NCBI GenBank assembly: GCA_963726615.1
Contig: CAVSCX010000015.1
Span: 248,001-312,000 of the forward strand
Length of the DNA: 64,000 nt
Direction: 5' to 3'
DNA from: CAWDZK01 sp963726615
GTDB lineage: Bacteria > Actinomycetota > Actinomycetes > JACCUZ01
In this document: piece by piece, positions 59,225-64,000 of the stretch
Numbering within the stretch: the stretch's first letter is position 1
How the letters are laid out: each line of letters opens with the position of its first letter
Made by a program: the position numbers and the translations under genes
The notes under the pieces: generated by a model
The model's input: only the letters and a program-made list of their open reading frames with translations
Database searches by the model: none
Told to the model about the DNA's origin: nothing

Positions 59225-59689
59225 TCAGGCCGGCACCGGGCCGTCGTCCGCCCGAGGGCCGGCAGCGCGCTGTCGGTCGCGGCCGGCGCACGCGACGACA
59301 AGGGCCGCCGTGACCGGCAGCACGAACACGCCGATGGACAGCATCGCGAGCAGGTTGCCCGCTGCCAGCAGGCCGGTGAGCGTCCAGGCGAGCCGCATCG
59401 CCGGCCGGCGGTCGGCCTCCCACAGGGCCGCACCGACCGCCAGCGTCAGGAGCAGCGGGACCACGAGCACGACGGCGACGCCGGTGCCGTTCTGGCCGAC
59501 GAGCGTCTCGGACACCTGCGTCGCGGGGCCGGAGGACGAGACCACTGTCGACTCGTACACCGGCGCGAGGAAGCCGGCCATGATGACCGCGGCGCTGAAG
59601 CAGGCGGCTGCCCCGAGGGCCGCCGCCGGGACCCAGCCCAGCCGGGTCACGGCGAGGCGCACGGGGCTTCTCCGTCGGGCCGCGTCCAC
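59225..59689 (-). CDS. Hypothetical membrane protein, four helices
   Basis: A 154-residue protein. I do not recognise the family. Helices lie at about 17-40, 70-90 and 100-135 (possibly two). A periplasmic loop of about 25 residues after the first (SSSGPATQVSETLVGQNGTG) follows. Arg-rich ends suggest a cytosolic N- and C-terminus. It probably shares a transcript with the DUF2231 gene. Confidence 0.75.
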   Translation of the reverse strand: MDAARRRSPVRLAVTRLGWVPAAALGAAACFSAAVIMAGFLAPVYESTVVSSSGPATQVSETLVGQNGTGVAVVLVVPLLLTLAVGAALWEADRRPAMRLAWTLTGLLAAGNLLAMLSIGVFVLPVTAALVVACAGRDRQRAAGPRADDGPVPA

Positions 59690-59759
59690 ACCCTGATCCT
59701 GCTCCTGCTGGCCGCCGGTGTCACCGGCGCCCCGGCGGAGGCGTCCGGCGGCACGGACG

Positions 59760-59779
59760 GCAGGCCTCGACGGGCCTGC
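59760..59779 (-). terminator. Hairpin after the tandem ABC-2 exporter operon
   Basis: The 7-bp stem GCAGGCC and GGCCTGC with a 6-base loop lies 3 bases past the permease stop in the direction of transcription. No T-run. Confidence 0.5.
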
Positions 59780-59782
59780 GCG

Positions 59783-60517
59783 CTACTCTGCCGACGTCAG
59801 CCGGATCGACCGCAGCCGGCGGCCGGCGTACCAAGTGCCGCCGACGACGACCACGGCCAGCATCAGGACCGAGATCTGCGGCCGCACCGCCGCCGTGACC
59901 CCGAGACGCTCGGCGTCCTCGCCCACGACAGCACGGGTCACCGCCAGGGCCCACTGCTGGATGCTGATGCCCCGCGCGCCCAGGACGAGCCCGCCGATCG
60001 CCGTCTCCCAGACCAGCGTGTAGATGAGCCCGATGACGACGGCGTTGCGGTTGACAACCGACAGCAACAGGAACAGCGCGCAGTACGCCGCTCCCGCCGC
60101 AAAGGCTCCCAGTCCGTAGCCGACCGCCAAGGACTCCCGACCGCCGACCAGAACCCAGCCGGAGACCAGGACCGGGACGGCGCCGAAGACCGTCGTCACC
60201 GCGACGGCCACGACGAGCTTGGTGACGACGATGACGTGCCGGCTGAGTGGCTTGCTGAGGAGGTAGATGATCGATCCGTCCTCGATCTCGCCGGCGAGGG
60301 CCCCGGTGCCGGCGATCAGCGAGAGCAGCGGGATCACGGTCGCGACGGCGAACGTTCCGAGCAGCCCGACCGCTACGTCGACCCGCGAGGACTCGTCGAC
60401 GGTCACCCGTAGCACGACCGCCAGCGCCAGCAGCGCTCCGGGGAGCACGAGCAGCAGCAGAGCCCGCCGACGGCCGAGCAACGTCCGGAGTGTGAGCATC
60501 GCGACGGTGGAGCTCAT
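59783..60517 (-). CDS. ABC-2 type permease, second exporter module
   Basis: A 244-residue membrane protein with six helices and the ABC-2 motif LAGEIEDGSIIYLLSKPLSR between helices two and three. The ATG at 60517 overlaps the stop of its ATPase by 4 bases. Last gene of a four-gene ATPase, permease, ATPase, permease operon. The substrate is unknown. Confidence 0.9.
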   Translation of the reverse strand: MSSTVAMLTLRTLLGRRRALLLLVLPGALLALAVVLRVTVDESSRVDVAVGLLGTFAVATVIPLLSLIAGTGALAGEIEDGSIIYLLSKPLSRHVIVVTKLVVAVAVTTVFGAVPVLVSGWVLVGGRESLAVGYGLGAFAAGAAYCALFLLLSVVNRNAVVIGLIYTLVWETAIGGLVLGARGISIQQWALAVTRAVVGEDAERLGVTAAVRPQISVLMLAVVVVGGTWYAGRRLRSIRLTSAE

Positions 60518-61422
60518 CGCGCCACCAGGTAGGCGAACACGCTCTCCAGCGAGTCGTCCGACGGCGAGACATCCAGAAGCCGGATGCCGTGCTGTCGCGC
60601 CAACCGTGGCAGCACGTGCACGAAACGGCCGTACTCGCTGGACTGCACCCGCAACGTCTCGCCCAGGTCGACCGAGGAGGCACTGCCGTCGGCGATGACG
60701 GCGGCGGCGAGGGTCCGGTCGTCGGTGGACCGGATCGAGAAGCCGTGCGGTCGCTCGGTCATCAGCCGTCGGATCTCGCGGAAGTCGCCCGAGGCGGCGT
60801 GCCGCCCGGCGACCATCACCTCGATGGTGCCGGCGATCTCCTCGACCTCCTCGAGGATGTGCGAGCTGAAGAGGACCGTCCGCCCGTCCTGGCCGAGGCG
60901 GCTCAACAGGTCCATGAGGTGCAGCCGTTGTCGCGGGTCCATCCCGTTGAACGGCTCGTCGAGCAGCAGCACGGCGGGGTCGTGCACGAGCGCGGAGGCC
61001 ATCTTCACCCGTTGCTTCATGCCCTTGGAATAGGTGCCGATCTCCCGGTCGGAGACGTCGGACATCTCGACCAGGTCCAGCGCTCGGCGAGCCGCGGCCG
61101 GCGGGTCCGCGAGGAGCTGCAGCCGGGCGTTGGCCAGCACGAACGCCCAACCGGTCACGACGTCGTACGCCGCCTCGGACTCCGGCACGATGCCGATCTG
61201 ACGGTAGACCGACTCGCGGCGCCAGACCGGATCGCCGTCCAGGAGCACCGTGCCCGCCGACGGCGGCAGGAAGCCAGCCATCATCGCGATGAGGGTGGAC
61301 TTGCCCGCGCCGTTCGGCCCGAGCAGCCCGGTGACGCCCGGGCTGATCGTCATCGACACGTCGTTGACGGCGACGACGTCGCCGTACCACCGGGAGACCG
61401 AGGTGAGCGCCACCTCGCTCAC
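60514..61422 (-). CDS. ABC-2 exporter ATPase, second module
   Basis: A 302-residue ATPase. Walker A GPNGAGKSTL is near residue 36, the signature is YSKGMKQRVKMASALV, Walker B is VLLLDEPFNGMDPRQ, and the switch is SSHILEE. A C-terminal domain of about 90 residues follows. GTG start (GTGAGCGAGG) overlapping the preceding permease. It resembles the ATPase at 62303 in length and layout, so the two modules probably arose by duplication. Confidence 0.92.
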   Translation of the reverse strand: MSEVALTSVSRWYGDVVAVNDVSMTISPGVTGLLGPNGAGKSTLIAMMAGFLPPSAGTVLLDGDPVWRRESVYRQIGIVPESEAAYDVVTGWAFVLANARLQLLADPPAAARRALDLVEMSDVSDREIGTYSKGMKQRVKMASALVHDPAVLLLDEPFNGMDPRQRLHLMDLLSRLGQDGRTVLFSSHILEEVEEIAGTIEVMVAGRHAASGDFREIRRLMTERPHGFSIRSTDDRTLAAAVIADGSASSVDLGETLRVQSSEYGRFVHVLPRLARQHGIRLLDVSPSDDSLESVFAYLVAR

Positions 61423-62306
61423 GACGTGGTCACCCCGCGATAGCGTCGCACCAGCAGGAGGTAGCAGACCGCGACCAGCGCCACGGCGGCCAGGCCGAAG
61501 ACAGGGCCACCGGCGGCGCCGGGGGGCCCGACGACGATCGAGGTCTCCGTGTCGAACAGCCACACCTGCACGCCGTCGACGATGCTCACCGGCGAGAAGA
61601 GGCCAGCCCAGCCGGCAAGGGTCAGGTTGCCCTGGTCCTTGGCTATGCCCGCCACGATGGCCGAGACCGCGCCGAGGATCGTGAGCGTGGCGACGATCGC
61701 CGCGACGCCGATCCCCCGCCGTGGCGTCCAGGCGGCGATGAGCAGCCCCACCGCGGCCAGCACGACGGCAAACATCACGACACCGGCGAGCCCGGCCAGG
61801 AGGTCGCGCGTGTTGGCCCAGAACGGCAGCCCGCCGAGCACCGCACCGGCGTAGAGCACGAGCAGCGGCAGCGCCATCAGCACGAACAACGCCGCCGACA
61901 TCGCGGCGAGCTTGGCTCGCACGTAGACGCGGCGGGTCAGCGGTCGGGAGAAGTACAGGGCGACGACGCGAAACCTCAGGTCGCGGGAGACGCTCTGCGG
62001 CGCCTGTGCCCCCAGGAAGAGCACGACGATGGAACCGAGGTTCACGGCCCACGAGGTGTAGGCCACCGGCAGCTCGTCGGCGCCACCGATGACCACGATG
62101 GCGGCGACGATGAGTGCAGGCAGGACCATGACGACGAGCAGCAGGATCGGCATCACCTTGGACCGGGCGCTCCGGCCGAGGCCGAAGGCGCCGCGCAGGC
62201 TGGACACCGCCAGGGACCGCTCGATGTAGGACGCGCCCAGCCTCGGCCCGTCGTAGCGGCGGTATCCGATGTCGTGGATGGCGCCCGCCTCGCGCGGGAC
62301 CGTCAC
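61419..62306 (-). CDS. ABC-2 type permease, first exporter module
   Basis: A 295-residue membrane protein beginning with the conserved actinobacterial segment IHDIGYRRYDGPRLG. It has six helices and an ABC-2-like loop SRDLRFRVVALYFSRPLTRR. GTG start overlapping the stop of the ATPase upstream (GTGA). It overlaps the next ATPase gene by 4 bases. Confidence 0.9.
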   Translation of the reverse strand: MTVPREAGAIHDIGYRRYDGPRLGASYIERSLAVSSLRGAFGLGRSARSKVMPILLLVVMVLPALIVAAIVVIGGADELPVAYTSWAVNLGSIVVLFLGAQAPQSVSRDLRFRVVALYFSRPLTRRVYVRAKLAAMSAALFVLMALPLLVLYAGAVLGGLPFWANTRDLLAGLAGVVMFAVVLAAVGLLIAAWTPRRGIGVAAIVATLTILGAVSAIVAGIAKDQGNLTLAGWAGLFSPVSIVDGVQVWLFDTETSIVVGPPGAAGGPVFGLAAVALVAVCYLLLVRRYRGVTTS

Positions 62307-63211
62307 GTCGGCACCTCGTCGCGGAACAGGTCGAGCATGTGCTGGCGGTCGCGTTGCAGGCGGACCAGGCCGACGCCGAGGTCGGTGACCACGTCGCGCA
62401 CCACGTCGTACGTCGAGTCGTCCACCAGTGCCAGCTGCATCAGCTCCCCGGAGCGGCGGACCGACAGGCCGGCGGCCGCCAGGGCCGTCTCGACGTCGGC
62501 TCCCCTGTCGCTGACCTCGACCGTCAGCTGCCCGGTGAGCGCGGTCATCTGCGCGGTCGCCGCGGAGCGCATCAGCCGGCCGCCGTCGATGACCACCACG
62601 TGGTCGCACACCCTCTCGAGCTCGCCCATGAGGTGCGAGGTGACCACGACCGAGATGCCGAAGACAGTGCCGATCCGGCGGATGAGCGTGAGCATCTCGT
62701 CCCGCCCGGCCGGGTCGAGACCGTTCGTCGGCTCGTCGAGGAGCACCAGGCGGGGATCGTGCACGAGCGCCTGCGCGAGCTTCACCCGCTGCTTCATGCC
62801 GGTGGAGTAACCGCCGACCAGGCGGTACCGCTCCTCGAACAGGCCGACGTGACGCAGGGTGTCGGCCGCCCGCTCGCGCGCTGCCGTCGTCGGCAGGCCG
62901 GACATCCGGGCAAGGTGCACCACCAGCTCGGTCGCCGTGACGTCCGGCGGCAGGCAGTCGTGCTCGGGCATGTATCCGACAAGCTCCCGGATCGCCCGCC
63001 CGTCGGTCGAGACGTCGTGGTCCAGGACGCGCGCCGTGCCCGAGGTCGCAGGGGACAGGCCGAGCAGGATCTTGATGAGAGTCGACTTGCCGGCACCGTT
63101 CGCGCCGACCAGCCCGGTGACGCCGGGCGGGAACTCGACGGACAGGTCGGACAGCGCCGTGACGCGGGACCCGAACTGCTTCGTCAGCCCGCGCGTGACG
63201 ATCAAGGACAT
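62303..63211 (-). CDS. ABC-2 exporter ATPase, first module
   Basis: A 302-residue ATPase: Walker A GANGAGKSTLIK near residue 38, signature YSTGMKQRVKLAQALV, Walker B VLLDEPTNGLDPAG and switch TSHLMGE. First gene of the four-gene exporter operon. A 9-base gap separates it from the STAS gene upstream, so all may be one transcript from the phosphatase onward. Confidence 0.92.
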   Translation of the reverse strand: MSLIVTRGLTKQFGSRVTALSDLSVEFPPGVTGLVGANGAGKSTLIKILLGLSPATSGTARVLDHDVSTDGRAIRELVGYMPEHDCLPPDVTATELVVHLARMSGLPTTAARERAADTLRHVGLFEERYRLVGGYSTGMKQRVKLAQALVHDPRLVLLDEPTNGLDPAGRDEMLTLIRRIGTVFGISVVVTSHLMGELERVCDHVVVIDGGRLMRSAATAQMTALTGQLTVEVSDRGADVETALAAAGLSVRRSGELMQLALVDDSTYDVVRDVVTDLGVGLVRLQRDRQHMLDLFRDEVPT

Positions 63212-63220
63212 CGGGCCACC

Positions 63221-63580
63221 CTAGCGATCCGCGCTCCCTGCCAGCTCCGCCCGGGCGACGTCGACATCGGCGCGGAGCAGCTCGTCGGGGAACCCGCAGA
63301 GCCGCAGCGTGGCGCGCACCCGCCCTGTCGGCACGGCGACGACGAGCAGCGGCCGCTGCGGCTGCTGGGCGGCCGCCACGTGGTCGAGGAAGCGCACCCC
63401 GGCGCTGTCCAGGAAGTGCAGCCCGGTCAGGTCGACGAGCATCGCGGCCGATGTAGCGGTGACGGCGGCGAGCACGGCCGACTCCAGCTCTGCCGCGTTC
63501 GACATGTCGATCTCGCCGGACACCCCGACCTCCAGCACGTCGTCCCGGTGCGTCAGCGTGAGCCGGTGCAACGGCGTCAT
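63221..63580 (-). CDS. STAS domain anti-anti-sigma factor
   Basis: A 119-residue SpoIIAA/RsbV-like protein. The phosphorylatable Ser is in LHFLDSAGVRFLDHV (near residue 61), after strand AAMLVDLTG. In the family, a partner kinase phosphorylates this Ser and a PP2C phosphatase removes it, freeing a sigma factor. The phosphatase gene immediately upstream overlaps it by 4 bases (ATGA). No anti-sigma kinase is in view. Confidence 0.9.
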   Translation of the reverse strand: MTPLHRLTLTHRDDVLEVGVSGEIDMSNAAELESAVLAAVTATSAAMLVDLTGLHFLDSAGVRFLDHVAAAQQPQRPLLVVAVPTGRVRATLRLCGFPDELLRADVDVARAELAGSADR

Positions 63581-64000
63581 GACGCGTTCGCCGGCGTCGC
63601 GGCGCCGAGGTAGGCCACCACGAGCAGGCACACGTCGTCGTCCGTGGGCCCGGTGCCCAGCACCTCGTCGACAACCTCTGCCGACAGCCGGTCCAACGGC
63701 CGCCCCGAGGTCGTGGCGAGCACGCCGGTGAGCACGTCGATGGTCTCGTCCAGCGGGACGTCGCGCTGCTCGACCAGACCGTCGGTGTACAGCGCGATGC
63801 GGCTGCCGGGCAGCAGGCGGGTCGTGGCCTCCGTCCGGCCGCGACCGAAACTCGCCGCGAGCGGGGTCGACCGACCCCCCCACAGCTGGTTCGCCGCACC
63901 GGCGGGATCCACCAGCACCGGCGGAAGGTGCCCGGCGCAGGCGTAGACCAGCGTTCCGTCGCGCAGGTCGAGCTCGGCGTAGGCCAGCGTGGCTGTCTGC
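63577..64000 (-). CDS. PP2C/SpoIIE-type serine phosphatase, C-terminal part
   Basis: The window ends inside this gene, so only the last 140 or so residues are visible. They form the end of a PP2C/SpoIIE catalytic domain: TATLAYAELDLRDGTLVYAC, AGHLPPVLVDP, then RIALYTDGLVEQRDVPLDE (metal-binding Asp in YTDGL) and TDDDVCLLVV. It is expected to dephosphorylate the STAS protein encoded next. N-terminal sensor domains, if any, are outside the window. Confidence 0.88.
   Translation of the reverse strand, partial: QTATLAYAELDLRDGTLVYACAGHLPPVLVDPAGAANQLWGGRSTPLAASFGRGRTEATTRLLPGSRIALYTDGLVEQRDVPLDETIDVLTGVLATTSGRPLDRLSAEVVDEVLGTGPTDDDVCLLVVAYLGAATPANAS

Noticed and set aside
1..64000. tRNA, rRNA, CRISPR, transposase, integrase, riboswitch
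   Set aside because: Looked for in the gaps. No cloverleaf with a GTTC-type T-arm, no regular repeat-spacer pattern and no mobile-element protein was seen. Gaps are short, so little could be hidden.

Overview
The window is a gene-dense, very GC-rich piece of chromosome from an actinobacterium (Actinomycetota). The evidence is the frequent GTG starts, the strings of 4-base stop/start overlaps, and the gene content: class I (futalosine-independent) menaquinone genes, a MenJ-type menaquinone reductase, a complete 14-subunit nuo operon ending in a polyprenyl diphosphate synthase, System II (Ccs) cytochrome c maturation, and a rifamycin-associated element. I cannot assign an order or genus. No rRNA, tRNA, CRISPR array, transposase or phage gene was seen. 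No gene-free stretch exceeds about 180 bases.

Layout. (1) 1-6364: haem and cytochrome c maturation block: hemB (cut by the window edge), hemL, a histidine phosphatase, a TlpA-like thioredoxin lipoprotein, ccdA, resB and ccsB. (2) 6407-23143: an accessory envelope block. A sensor kinase/regulator pair reads leftwards. Two tandem cassettes of the form lipoprotein, ATPase, ATPase, giant FtsX-type permease read rightwards. A second regulator/kinase pair follows, then an ABC-2 exporter with a secreted Ig-like protein. (3) 23154-25164: PLDc_N membrane protein, a 38-residue Arg-rich ORF, an Lrp/AsnC regulator and a MerR regulator with a textbook 19-bp-spacer promoter. (4) 25248-30301: menA, followed by a truncated intradiol dioxygenase, and a small accessory insert (truncated HNH gene, VOC protein, DUF1801 protein, rifampicin monooxygenase with an RAE operator). 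(5) 30477-41790: menE, menB, menC, menD, menF, menG and menJ, with small enzymes and unknowns interspersed. (6) 41910-58677: nuoA-N and grcC. (7) 58686-64000: two small membrane proteins, two tandem ABC-2 exporters, a STAS anti-anti-sigma factor and a PP2C/SpoIIE-type phosphatase running off the edge.

How they fit. Blocks 1, 5 and 6 supply the respiratory chain. They make haem, attach it to c-type cytochromes, build the menaquinone ring, prenyl tail and its partial saturation, and build the NADH dehydrogenase that reduces menaquinone. Blocks 2 and 4 look like insertions of sensing, efflux and resistance genes into this core.

Most notable. First, two nearly identical 18-bp direct-repeat sites in inverted orientation lie between the regulator gene and the first lipoprotein-ABC cassette. 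Second, an exact-looking rifamycin-associated element lies in front of a Rox-like monooxygenase, with a possible 10-residue leader peptide. Third, the merR gene has an apparently leaderless, self-regulated promoter.
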